Origin: G958295935 sp965224235
GTDB taxonomy: Bacteria; Chloroflexota; Dehalococcoidia; Lucifugimonadales; Lucifugimonadaceae
Assembly: GCA_965224235.1 (NCBI GenBank)
Contig: CBDCYP010000002.1
Span: forward strand, 1,178,001-1,242,000
Reading direction: 5' to 3'
DNA: 64,000 nucleotides
Part shown: positions 35,793 through 44,413 of the stretch, piece by piece
How positions within the stretch are numbered: position 1 is the stretch's first letter
How the letters are laid out: the number at the start of each line of letters is the position of its first letter
Program-made: the position numbers and the translations under genes
Notes under the pieces: model-generated
What the model saw: the letters and a program-made list of their open reading frames with translations, nothing else
Told to the model about the DNA's origin: nothing
The model's database searches: none

Positions 35793-37769
35793 TTACTTTT
35801 GGACCGACACCGTCCAGGGTGCGATGAAGAAGGGCTGAGTGTTGACGTGCGGCTCCCACGTAAGAACTTTCGGGCCCACCATGTAGTTGGTCGACTTCGC
35901 AGAAAGCGGCAGGAACAGCCTCCAATGCGAGACGTAGTCCTGCACCTCGGCGTTGTTGGCAATGCGCTTGGCCCGGTTCGGCTCAGTCTTGTTCCTCTCG
36001 CAGATATCGAGCTGCTCTCTGGGCAGTTCAGAACCGTAGTACGCCTGAACGGCGCCCAGACCCTGGCACTTCTCCTGGTCGATCTTCCCAGTGAAGATGT
36101 GGTGCATCCTGATGATGTTGTCCACACCGTCGAATCGGCGGTCCCGGCCCGAAGCGTACGTGCCGTTGTCGATGATCGGTTCCAGTCCAACCTCTCGCCA
36201 CATCTGGGCGGCGGCGAATGCCGCCTCGTCGCTGATCGTCGTAACCCCGGCCGGGAAGAACGCCTCAAATTCGAATCCGTTCGGGTAACCGGTTTCAGCG
36301 AGCAACGCCTTGGCGCCCTCAGGATCGTAGGCCGGCGGCGCCCAGGAATCATTCCACCCCGGATCTCCCGGCTGGAACCCCAAATGCGTGGCATGCGGGA
36401 TTCCGAAACCGGCGAACACCTCTTTGAGGATCGTCTCCTGATCGACCGCCATCGACATTGCAACGCGCACTTTGCGCGCTCGTTCCATGCTCGCAGGGTC
36501 GTCGATATCGCCGATCCAGGGGTGCTCGTCGTCCGGCGTGTAGCCCTGGCGCGGGAACGCCGCGTCGGGGTCGGTCCGATGCGGCAACGGGCCCTTCAGC
36601 CAGTAGTTTCCGGTGAAGTGGATCATTTGCGTGTCCACCTCGCCGATCCTCTCTATAGTCGAACCCGGCAATTTTGCGAACGTGTCATTGATCAGACTGT
36701 TGTCCATCTGCAAGATGTCAACTTCGCCGGTCAGGAACGCGGCCTGCTTAGCCAGCGGTTCCGAAATCTCGACAACCTCAAACGTCTTGGACAAGGGGAC
36801 CACGCGGTAGTGTTCCTCGGTGGCCTCCAGCAGGACCCTGTCGTTGGTAGCCCAGGCGCGCACTTGATACGGGCCAGTGCCGATAGCAGTGTCCGCGCCA
36901 CCTTCTTCACCGCGTTCATCGAACAGCTTCTTGCTGACTATCCACACCTGGTGGGTCGAAGCGTTCGATAGTTGCTGGATCCAGAGAGGATTGTCTTGCA
37001 GGAAGTACATCTCGCCGGACCTGTCATCCAGTGCTTCCATCCGGTCGAACCAGTCCAGACTCGTGAGGCCATAGAAGCGGGACCCCTCCCGGTTGGCGTT
37101 GTTGAAACTGAAAGCGATGTCGTGGGCCGTGACTTCTCCCCAGCCCTGGTGGAACTGGACACCGGGCCGCACGGTCCATGACACTTTCAAGCCGTCTTGT
37201 GAGATCGTCCACGAGTCCCAGATGCTGACGGCAGGATCAACCTGTTCCTCGGCGTTGATTGACAACACATAGTCGGTGACGCCCCAGTTGTAGTAAGAAA
37301 ACTCGAGACCACCGCCTGCAAGCGCTGGCAGAAGGATTGGCGGCACCACCAGGTTTTCGGCTACGACGAAATGCCCGCTGGGTGAGATCCGGTCAGAACC
37401 GTCTGCGCTCATGGCAATAGGCATCGCGGTTGCGACTACAACCTCTACCTCTTTGACCACAACTGTCTCGACGACCTTCTCGACCTGGGTGACCGGTCTC
37501 TCGACAATCACCGTCTCCACTACCATGACAGTCTTGCCTTCGACCTGTTTCTCGACGATAACCGTCTCGACGACCTTCTCGACCCTTGTGACCGGCCTTT
37601 CGACTACAACTGTCTCAATCACCTTTTGGACTGTCGTGACAGGCCTGTCGACGATGACCGTCTCCACGACGCGCTCGACAGTAGGCTCCTGGCCCCCGCA
37701 CGCGATGGCTGCTGCCAACCCAATGAGCAGTCCAATCGCAATCAGGCCATACAAACTTTTCTTCATCAT
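35793..37769 (-). CDS. ABC transporter substrate-binding lipoprotein with VET stalk (DppA/SBP_bac_5), cluster 1
   Basis: A lipoprotein signal ends at Cys24 (LAAAIACGG). Residues about 29-113 are a repetitive stalk of units like VVETVIVDRPVTT and VVERPVTRVEK. The rest is the SBP_bac_5 fold: FHQGWGEVTAHDIAFSFNN, TGPYQVRAW, MAVDQETILKEVF. It captures peptides or other solutes outside the membrane. It is the first gene of the dpp cluster. The 107 bases to dppB contain an imperfect hairpin. Confidence 0.92.
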   Translation of the reverse strand: MMKKSLYGLIAIGLLIGLAAAIACGGQEPTVERVVETVIVDRPVTTVQKVIETVVVERPVTRVEKVVETVIVEKQVEGKTVMVVETVIVERPVTQVEKVVETVVVKEVEVVVATAMPIAMSADGSDRISPSGHFVVAENLVVPPILLPALAGGGLEFSYYNWGVTDYVLSINAEEQVDPAVSIWDSWTISQDGLKVSWTVRPGVQFHQGWGEVTAHDIAFSFNNANREGSRFYGLTSLDWFDRMEALDDRSGEMYFLQDNPLWIQQLSNASTHQVWIVSKKLFDERGEEGGADTAIGTGPYQVRAWATNDRVLLEATEEHYRVVPLSKTFEVVEISEPLAKQAAFLTGEVDILQMDNSLINDTFAKLPGSTIERIGEVDTQMIHFTGNYWLKGPLPHRTDPDAAFPRQGYTPDDEHPWIGDIDDPASMERARKVRVAMSMAVDQETILKEVFAGFGIPHATHLGFQPGDPGWNDSWAPPAYDPEGAKALLAETGYPNGFEFEAFFPAGVTTISDEAAFAAAQMWREVGLEPIIDNGTYASGRDRRFDGVDNIIRMHHIFTGKIDQEKCQGLGAVQAYYGSELPREQLDICERNKTEPNRAKRIANNAEVQDYVSHWRLFLPLSAKSTNYMVGPKVLTWEPHVNTQPFFIAPWTVSVQK

Positions 37770-37855
37770 GTTCCCCCTTGAGAGCCCACAGGGTTAAAGC
37801 ACGGTTACCGACTCTACTCAATCGTCCAGCCAAACGGTCCGTGACAGAGATTGGC

Positions 37856-37884
37856 AGGTTACAGTCATGCCATTTTCAGGTCAA
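37856..37884 (-). promoter_or_regulatory. Promoter for the first ABC cluster
   Basis: On the minus strand TTGACC and TAACCT are 17 bases apart, about 85 bases upstream of the lipoprotein start at 37769. The remainder of 37770-38248 shows no gene. Confidence 0.5.
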
Positions 37885-38248
37885 GTAATCGTAATGGTTA
37901 CGGACGTATAAGGCCGGTGTAGTCGTGATGGTTTTCACAAATTGCAATATGCGCACTTTATTGGCTGTTGCGCCCAACCGGATACGAAAAAGGCAGGAAG
38001 ATCGCGCCTCGCCTTCAACTTATCCGTAGACTGAACCCGGATCGCTCCGAAGGGCCGCATTGTTGACCGTGCCTTGCGCGCCCGGCGCCTCCGCGGCGCT
38101 CCCGGTTCGTTCCCGACGTGGTCAGATCATGGGTCTGTGCCGGTTCCTGATAACGTATACGCGGGCGCGAAGGGACGCGAGTGTTCTGTCTCATTTGCTC
38201 TATCAGTCGAGTCTCATCTGCGTGGCCGGCATCGTATCGGAGGAACCC

Positions 38249-38323
38249 ATGCGAATCGAAGAGATCGAGACCATCCTGGCCCACAACTGGTCCTTTGTGC
38301 GCGTGCATACGGATAGCGCCTAG
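38249..38323 (+). pseudogene. Second mandelate racemase-family N-terminal stub
   Basis: MRIEEIETILAHNWSFVRVH is the first strand and helix of an enolase-superfamily capping domain and has GGAGGA six bases upstream. It stops after 24 residues at TAG 38321, exactly where GLUG-repeat sequence begins. The gene was truncated by recombination. Confidence 0.6.
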
Positions 38324-38329
38324 ACGTCA

Positions 38330-39195
38330 ATACCTACACCTCCGCCGCCGGCGCCGTGATTGACCAAGAAGACGATTACTGGAACGACGGATTGGACTGG
38401 GAACCCGTCGGGACGGGTTTGTTCAATTCGTACTCTGCTGCCTTTGAGGGCAACGGCCGCACCATCTCCAACCTGTACATCAACCGGCCTGACGCGGGCA
38501 GCATCGGGTTGTTTGGGAGCACTTCCGGCGCTGGCGCCATCCGCAAAGTGGGGTTGGAAGGCGCATCGGTGACCGGTCAGAACCAGGTTGGCGCGTTGGT
38601 GGGCCTCGCCAATGGCCCAGTGGAGTACAGTTATTCCACCGGCAGCATCAACGGAACCAGTACAGTCGGCGGGCTGGTGGGCTACTCCGGTAACCACGGC
38701 GACACCACCGACAGCTACGCCACCGGCAAAGTTTCCGGACAGTCCGAAATTGGCGGGCTGGTGGGCTTGCTCTTAGCCCAAGTCAAGACGAGTTACGCCA
38801 CCGCCAAGGTAACCGCTTCGGGTAGTGTCGCGGGCGGACTGGTGGGCAGCAACAGCCGGACGAGCACGATCCAAGCAGCTATGCCACCGGGCGAGTTTCC
38901 GCTCCCTCCACCGCAGGCGGGCTGGAGGGAAGCAGGGGCGTGGGTTCAAACTCGGTCACCATCAGCTACTGGGACATTATCACAACGGGCCAGACATCCA
39001 GCGACGGCAGCCCCGGCAGCGACGGCAAGACTACCAACAAGCTGGCGGCACCCGAAGGCTACACCGGCATCTACCTCTACTGGAACCTGGACTGAACGAC
39101 TCCCCCGGCGGGGACGAACCGTGGGACTTCGGCAAGGACAAGCACTACCCCGTGCCGAGCGTGGACTTCAACGGCGACGAGACGCCCCGGCAGAG
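38330..39195 (+). pseudogene. GLUG-repeat adhesin fragment with two frameshifts
   Basis: Repeats of the form VGGLVGYSGNHGDTTDSYAT and IGGLVGLLLAQVKTSYATAK are GLUG motifs, found in surface or filamentous-haemagglutinin-like proteins. Homologous reading moves frame near 38875 (SYATGRVSAPSTAGG) and again near 39093 (NDSPGGDEPWDFGKDKHYP). There is no start codon or signal peptide; the 5' end joins the racemase stub. It is clearly non-functional. Confidence 0.82.
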
Positions 39196-39331
39196 CCGTT
39201 TAGGGCAGCGGCAGCATCAATGGGCATGCAATAGAAGAGCGGACATCCCCGTCAATATCCCTTCTGCACACCCCATACGGCTTACACGATGTTGTTCAGA
39301 GGTTCCCTAAAGGCGCGGTCGGCCGCGGGAG

Positions 39332-39505
39332 TCAGTCCGCGCTGACGCTCTCCGGCGGGCGTGCTATACCTGTTCGATTCTCCGCCTCGGTGACAGCGGT
39401 AACAAACGGGGTGTTTATATGCTGGTCGTCCAACCATGCGACGACATCCGGGTGCGATCTGGGACGCATGACCTCCGATACAACGTTGCTGTCCACAATG
39501 AACAT
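39332..39505 (-). pseudogene. VapC/FitB-type PIN toxin, truncated
   Basis: MFIVDSNVVSEVMRPRSHPD carries the first catalytic Asp of PIN nucleases, and TAVTEAENRTGIA the second acidic site. The frame ends after 57 residues; a complete toxin has about 130-140 and further acidic residues. It starts 11 bases after the antitoxin stop. Likely inactive. Confidence 0.8.
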
Positions 39506-39515
39506 CACCGGGGGG

Positions 39516-39758
39516 TCAATCGAACGTCGGAGGATCGCGCATCGGTTCCCTTGACGGGATGTCCAACTCCACGCCGTAGGGAGCGAACAGTTCGTGGATC
39601 GCCGTTCCAAGGTTTCTGGTTGGCGCCGCTTCCTCGTCCAACGCGGCTCTCAGAATATCCCGCGCCTCCTGCTCCATGGAATTGCCATTTATGGCCGCGC
39701 GGATGCGCAGCCGCCGTTTCAGTCCTTCATCGAGATTCCGCACTGTGATACTAGCCAT
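39516..39758 (-). CDS. FitA-like ribbon-helix-helix antitoxin
   Basis: The 80-residue protein opens with the Arc/FitA strand ASITVRNLDEGLKRRLRIRA and has NSMEQEARDILRAAL, the second helix. Such proteins bind the operator and neutralise the linked PIN nuclease. It is upstream of the truncated toxin in the usual order. It may survive as an orphan regulator. Confidence 0.85.
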   Translation of the reverse strand: MASITVRNLDEGLKRRLRIRAAINGNSMEQEARDILRAALDEEAAPTRNLGTAIHELFAPYGVELDIPSREPMRDPPTFD

Positions 39759-39908
39759 GATAGCACCTCTTTCTGCATTGATGCTTAATTATACATTGAT
39801 CGCATAGCAATCACTGAGTCTATCACGCCTGGAGGATGGCCAGAGCCGTCCGGTCCCCGCGGCATCAGGCCCCAGTGAATGGTGGGCGCATCCGATGCAG
39901 CAGCCTCT

Positions 39909-40811
39909 TCAGGCCACCTGGCGAAGACGCGGGTCAAAGTGGTCCCTCAGCCAGTCACCCAGGAAATTGAACGCTGAAACGGTGAAAAAGATCGCTACGC
40001 CCGGCAGGATGGCGATCCACCAACTGGTCAGCAGGAACTGTTGGCCCTCGGCGATCATGTTGCCCCACGTCGGCGTGGACGACGGCACCCCAACACCCAG
40101 AAAGCTGAGACCCGCCTCAGCGATTATCAACTGTCCGGTTCGCAACGTCGTGACCACTATCACGATGTGCAATACGTGAGGCAACAGGTGCCTTACAATG
40201 ATCCGCAGGTGAGTTGCCCCGGACACCTTGGCCAGGGCGACGTAGTCCAAGGTCTTCAACGACAGCACGTCGCCGCGTATGTTGCGGGCGCCAGTCGACC
40301 AGGAGGAGACCGCCAGAAGCCATATAACGGTGGTCAGGCTCGACCCCAGACTCACCGCGACCACCAACACAAGCAGCAAGAAGGGCAAGGCAAGCCACAG
40401 ATCGACGGCTCGCATAAGGATCTCATCCGCCCAGCCGCCGAAGTAGCCGGCAATAAGGCCGGTCGCTGTTCCCGCCACCACACCGACCGTAACGGCTATG
40501 CCGGCGACCATCAGGGATATACGAGATCCGTAAAGGATGCGGCTAAAAATATCGCGCCCAAGATGATCGGTGCCGAGCGGGTGGCTCACCACACCGTCGC
40601 CGGCCCAGAGCGGCGGGATGTCCCGATCGTCCAATATCCGCTGGCCTGGATCGTGCGGCGACAGAAACGGGGCGAACGCTGCTCCGACCGCCAGCAGGGT
40701 GAGAATGATCGTGGCAATGACCGGATAACGCCTGATGAACGTGAACGTCCTGGAAGGCCACGAGAGCAGGCCCGTAGGCTGCCGGAGTATTTCTTCTGCG
40801 GCTACGACCAT
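39909..40811 (-). CDS. Oligopeptide-type ABC transporter permease (DppC family), cluster 2
   Basis: FAPFLSPHDPGQRILDDRDI and GTDHLGRDIFSRILYGSRIS match DppC. The coupling loop is KVSGATHLRIIVRHLLPHVL. It ends FDPRLRQVA, like the cluster 1 protein. Seven bases separate it from dppB. Again no ATPase gene follows; a truncated toxin-antitoxin pair lies beyond it. Confidence 0.94.
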   Translation of the reverse strand: MVVAAEEILRQPTGLLSWPSRTFTFIRRYPVIATIILTLLAVGAAFAPFLSPHDPGQRILDDRDIPPLWAGDGVVSHPLGTDHLGRDIFSRILYGSRISLMVAGIAVTVGVVAGTATGLIAGYFGGWADEILMRAVDLWLALPFLLLVLVVAVSLGSSLTTVIWLLAVSSWSTGARNIRGDVLSLKTLDYVALAKVSGATHLRIIVRHLLPHVLHIVIVVTTLRTGQLIIAEAGLSFLGVGVPSSTPTWGNMIAEGQQFLLTSWWIAILPGVAIFFTVSAFNFLGDWLRDHFDPRLRQVA

Positions 40812-40818
40812 GGGGCCT

Positions 40819-41763
40819 CTAGGTGTACTTGATTCGAGGGTCGATTATCACGTAAGCCATGTCGGCCAGGAAGTTCAGCCCAACGTACATTGTCCCGAAC
40901 ATCAGGGCCACTCCGGCCAGTACCGGAAAGTCGTTGTCGAGCGACGACTGGACCGCCAGGCGTCCAAGACCCGGCCAGGCGAATATGGTCTCGACAAATA
41001 CCGCGCCGGTAATGAAAGCGGCAAACACCAGGGCAGACGTCGTTATGGGCTGGATCAGCGCGTTGCGGAGCGCATGCTTCCAGATGATCTTCCACTGTCC
41101 CACGCCCTTGGCGCGGCCCAGTTTGACGTACTCCGAATCCAGCACTTCCAACATGGATGAGCGGGTAAGGCGGAGATACGTCGCCCACGGGTCAAAGGCC
41201 AGGACTGACGCAGGGAGCACGAAGTACCTGGCCTGGTTCCACAGCGACCCTCCCCCCTTTGACGCGGTAGGCAACAAGTCCAGCCATACCGCGAAGATTA
41301 ATATCAGGACGATGGCGAGCCAAAATGCGGGGGTCGCCTGGCCTATCAGCGCGATGAAACGGCCGAAGTAGTCCCACACAGATCCCCGCTTGACCGCCGA
41401 TAACACGCCAAGCGGGATCCCAACCATGGTCGAAAAGATCCAGGCGACCACGCCAAGTTGCAGAGTCGCGGGCATCTTCTCCCTGATAATCCGTGTGACC
41501 GGACGCTCGGCGCCAATGCTCTTTCCGAGGTCACCCCTGACCAACCGCCCCAGCCAGATGCCGTACTGGACGATAAGTGGCCGGTCCAGCCCCCACTTGG
41601 CTCTTAGTTTTTCGATTGTCTCAGGGTTCAGTCCATAGCTTTCTGCACGGACAAACACGAGCAGCGGATCGGGTCCCAGTCGCGAAAGGATGAAGACGAG
41701 GATAGTTACGCCCCACAGCGTAACAACTCCCAGCATTGCCCTCCGAATGAGGAAGTTCCGCAT
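40819..41763 (-). CDS. Oligopeptide-type ABC transporter permease (DppB family), cluster 2
   Basis: MRNFLIRRAMLGVVTLWGVT, LDRPLIVQYGIWLGRLVRGD and the coupling loop GVGQWKIIWKHALRNALI identify DppB. It has about six membrane helices. It shares layout and local sequence with the DppB at 34762, showing that the two clusters are paralogous. Confidence 0.94.
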   Translation of the reverse strand: MRNFLIRRAMLGVVTLWGVTILVFILSRLGPDPLLVFVRAESYGLNPETIEKLRAKWGLDRPLIVQYGIWLGRLVRGDLGKSIGAERPVTRIIREKMPATLQLGVVAWIFSTMVGIPLGVLSAVKRGSVWDYFGRFIALIGQATPAFWLAIVLILIFAVWLDLLPTASKGGGSLWNQARYFVLPASVLAFDPWATYLRLTRSSMLEVLDSEYVKLGRAKGVGQWKIIWKHALRNALIQPITTSALVFAAFITGAVFVETIFAWPGLGRLAVQSSLDNDFPVLAGVALMFGTMYVGLNFLADMAYVIIDPRIKYT

Positions 41764-41904
41764 CGTGGCTCGTTATCTTCCCTCAGGCTGAACGCAGGAA
41801 CTAACCGCTGCCGACGCGTCTACCGACGACGGTCGGCTCACGGGCCCACCGGGTGGGCGCTGCCCAAGCCGCGGCTGACGTCTACCGGCTAGATCTGCGG
41901 CGGC

Positions 41905-41938
41905 GAAAAGATGCCGGGCCCAAAAAGAGCCCGGCATC
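41905..41938 (-). terminator. Hairpin terminator or attenuator after the cluster 2 binding-protein gene
   Basis: A perfect 10-bp stem GATGCCGGGC / GCCCGGCATC with a 9-base loop is followed on the minus strand by TTTT. Placed between the lipoprotein gene and dppB, it could limit permease expression relative to the binding protein. Confidence 0.8.
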
Positions 41939-41949
41939 CAATCATTTGC

Positions 41950-44073
41950 CTACTTGAGTTCGATGTTCTCAGGCGTGTTGAAGCGAAGCCTGAGTCCCCT
42001 CTCCATGGGCCAGGAGAGAGCGTTCGGATTCAGTGTTACCCGAAGAGGTTCGGCAACAGTGCCGGCCGACGTCACCCATTCGTGGAGGTAGTCGGCAAGA
42101 CCGTTGTTCAGTTCGATCCGCTTCTGCCTGTCCGGCTCAGCGGAAACTTGCTGGAACGTCTTGGTGATGAACGGAATCTCAATGGAGTTGCTCTTGCCAC
42201 CCCTTCCAAGCGCGCTCGCCTGACTCTCGCGGGGCCAGTCCCAGGGTGATGCGGCCCGGCAGCCTACTGCGCAACCGTCGATGTAGGGAGCAGTAGCCGA
42301 TTTGCTTACTAGGTTCGGGCGCCAAACCGCGTACGCGAAGTGGAGCACCTCGACTTTAATCCCGACGTCTTCCCAGAAGGCCGCGACTGCGTCGCCGATC
42401 CCAGACCACGATCTGGTGAGTTCCCAAGAATACATCGGGGCCTCAAACCTTATTCCGTCGTCCCCTCGCGGGTAGCCGGCCTGGTCGAGAAGCGCCTCTG
42501 CCCTTGCCGGATCGTAATCGACCTTCCACTTGTCATCCCAGTTCGGGTTGTTGATGTCGAAGTACGAGTTGTACACCGGCCATCCGAGCCCGCCGAATAC
42601 CACCTCATTGACCTTGTCGCGGTCAATTGCCGCGGACATCGCCAGCCGCACCAAGCGCGCCTGTTCCATGTCGGTCATGCCGGGCGGGTTGTTGTCCCGC
42701 GGCGCTCGTGCGATTCCGGGATTCCCGATCCACGGTATGTCATGAACGACTGTGTTGATTTCGAGTTTTTCGCCGGTTGTCGGATGAAACTCCTCCCACA
42801 GGTTTCCGGCAAACATCATCGACCACATGTTGGCCACGCCGGCGGTCGCGGTGGTCATCCCAAGGCGTTGCATTGCCGGGATGTTGCGTAAGCCGATGTC
42901 CGCAACATCAGCCTCACCGGTGCTCAACATAGCCTGGCGCACCGTCTCGTCCGGTACCGCAAGGTTAGTTAATTTCGTGATCTGCGCAACCTTGCGCCAA
43001 TGACTGTCCAATGCTTCGGCCACTACCCGATCGCCGCGGACCCATTCGGTCAGCTTGAACGGACCAGTGCCCACCACGTTGTCCGAATTCCAATCGCGGC
43101 CCTTTTCGTCGAATGCCCGCTTGCTGACGATGCTGGCGGTCAGGCCGTCCTGCCCGAAGAACCAGGTCTGCCACCGGGGATCGAACGCCGGCCAATTTAT
43201 CTTGACCGTGTAATCGTCGACCTTCTCCAACGGGACCAGGCCGAGGAAACCTGCCCAGGATCCGCTGCCGTCCGTGATACTCACCAACCCCGAGCCGTAC
43301 TCCTCCGACGTGTTGGGGTTAGTGTCGTTAAAACTCCAGACCACGTCATCGGCGGTCAACTCGCCGAAGTCGCCGTGGTGCGTGTGAAACGGAATGCCCT
43401 GTCTGATCTTTACATTCGCGGACAGAGCATCATCCGCCAATTCCCAAGATTCCGCTATCAACGGCGATGCGGAATCCTCGTTAGTGGGCTTCCAGAGAGT
43501 CTCACTAATGCTCAGGGCTTTCACCAGGCAGCACAGGCCCCCTGCATTGAATCCGGTGCCTGTAGAACCTGACACTGCGGCGCTGACAAACACAATCTCG
43601 CCGCGGGGATTCTTCGATGCCGGCGCCGGTCTGTCGGCCGGAACGGGCGTCGGTGTCGCAGGAAGCATAGGAACAGGCGTCACCTCGACCTGGACGATTC
43701 GGTCCACCACCACTGTCTCGACGACCTTCTCGATACGAGTTACCGGTTTTTCCACAACGACAGTTTCTACGACCTTTACAGTCTGGCCCTCAACGATCTT
43801 CTCCACCACCACTGTCTCGACGACCCTTTCGGTGCGGGTTACCGGCTTCTCCACTACCACCGTCTCCACGACTTTAACGGTCTCGCCCTGGATTACTCTA
43901 TCGACGACGACGGTTTCAACCACCGTCTCGACTTGAGTCACTTGCTCCGTGACTACGACGGTTTCGACAACTGTGACCGTCTTCGTTTCGCCTCCGCAAG
44001 CAAGGCCAACGGCCACAGCGCCAGCAATGGCCATCAATAACAAGGGTTTCCACATAGACCTGGCTTTTCGCAT
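41950..44073 (-). CDS. ABC transporter substrate-binding lipoprotein with VET stalk, cluster 2
   Basis: The lipoprotein signal ends at Cys26 (AVGLACGG). A stalk at about residues 31-135 repeats units such as VVETVVVEKPVTRTER and VVEKIVEGQTVK. It ends in a Pro/Thr linker (PMLPATPTPVPA). The SBP_bac_5 domain follows (QGIPFHTHHGDFGELTADDV, GTGPFKLTEWVRGDR, AMSAAIDRDKVNEVVF). It probably binds peptides or related solutes outside the cell. Length 707 reflects the stalk. Confidence 0.92.
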   Translation of the reverse strand: MRKARSMWKPLLLMAIAGAVAVGLACGGETKTVTVVETVVVTEQVTQVETVVETVVVDRVIQGETVKVVETVVVEKPVTRTERVVETVVVEKIVEGQTVKVVETVVVEKPVTRIEKVVETVVVDRIVQVEVTPVPMLPATPTPVPADRPAPASKNPRGEIVFVSAAVSGSTGTGFNAGGLCCLVKALSISETLWKPTNEDSASPLIAESWELADDALSANVKIRQGIPFHTHHGDFGELTADDVVWSFNDTNPNTSEEYGSGLVSITDGSGSWAGFLGLVPLEKVDDYTVKINWPAFDPRWQTWFFGQDGLTASIVSKRAFDEKGRDWNSDNVVGTGPFKLTEWVRGDRVVAEALDSHWRKVAQITKLTNLAVPDETVRQAMLSTGEADVADIGLRNIPAMQRLGMTTATAGVANMWSMMFAGNLWEEFHPTTGEKLEINTVVHDIPWIGNPGIARAPRDNNPPGMTDMEQARLVRLAMSAAIDRDKVNEVVFGGLGWPVYNSYFDINNPNWDDKWKVDYDPARAEALLDQAGYPRGDDGIRFEAPMYSWELTRSWSGIGDAVAAFWEDVGIKVEVLHFAYAVWRPNLVSKSATAPYIDGCAVGCRAASPWDWPRESQASALGRGGKSNSIEIPFITKTFQQVSAEPDRQKRIELNNGLADYLHEWVTSAGTVAEPLRVTLNPNALSWPMERGLRLRFNTPENIELK

Positions 44074-44219
44074 CAGGCTTCCTCCGTAAGTATTCCTGCT
44101 TCGTTAGGCACGCGCCGAAAATGGGCGCGATCCACGTGCGAAGCCGGCTTCATTGACCGAACCGAATTGGTTAAGTCTGGTTAGACCCCCCCAACCAGAG
44201 GGTCCAGATAGGGCGCGAG

Positions 44220-44246
44220 ATTATAATCGCAGGTATCTAAAGTCAA
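44220..44246 (-). promoter_or_regulatory. Promoter for the second ABC cluster
   Basis: On the minus strand TTGACT and a perfect TATAAT are 15 bases apart, about 150 bases before the lipoprotein start at 44073. The rest of 44074-44413 shows no gene. Confidence 0.5.
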
Positions 44247-44413
44247 ATTGATCCGACGCGGAAACTCGTCCCCTTCGAAGGCCGTGGCAGTACGCGCGCC
44301 CGCCCGCAGGACCGTCTCTTACGTCTTACGCGGCCGCCCCGGCGACGTACGGGGCATGCGAATCGGCGTTTCCGGCGTCCGCCGGCAAAAATAACCGATA
44401 CGGACGCCACCTT

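Noticed and set aside
35799..36971. Plus-strand 390-codon open frame
   Set aside because: It is antisense to the binding-lipoprotein gene and shows no motif of its own.
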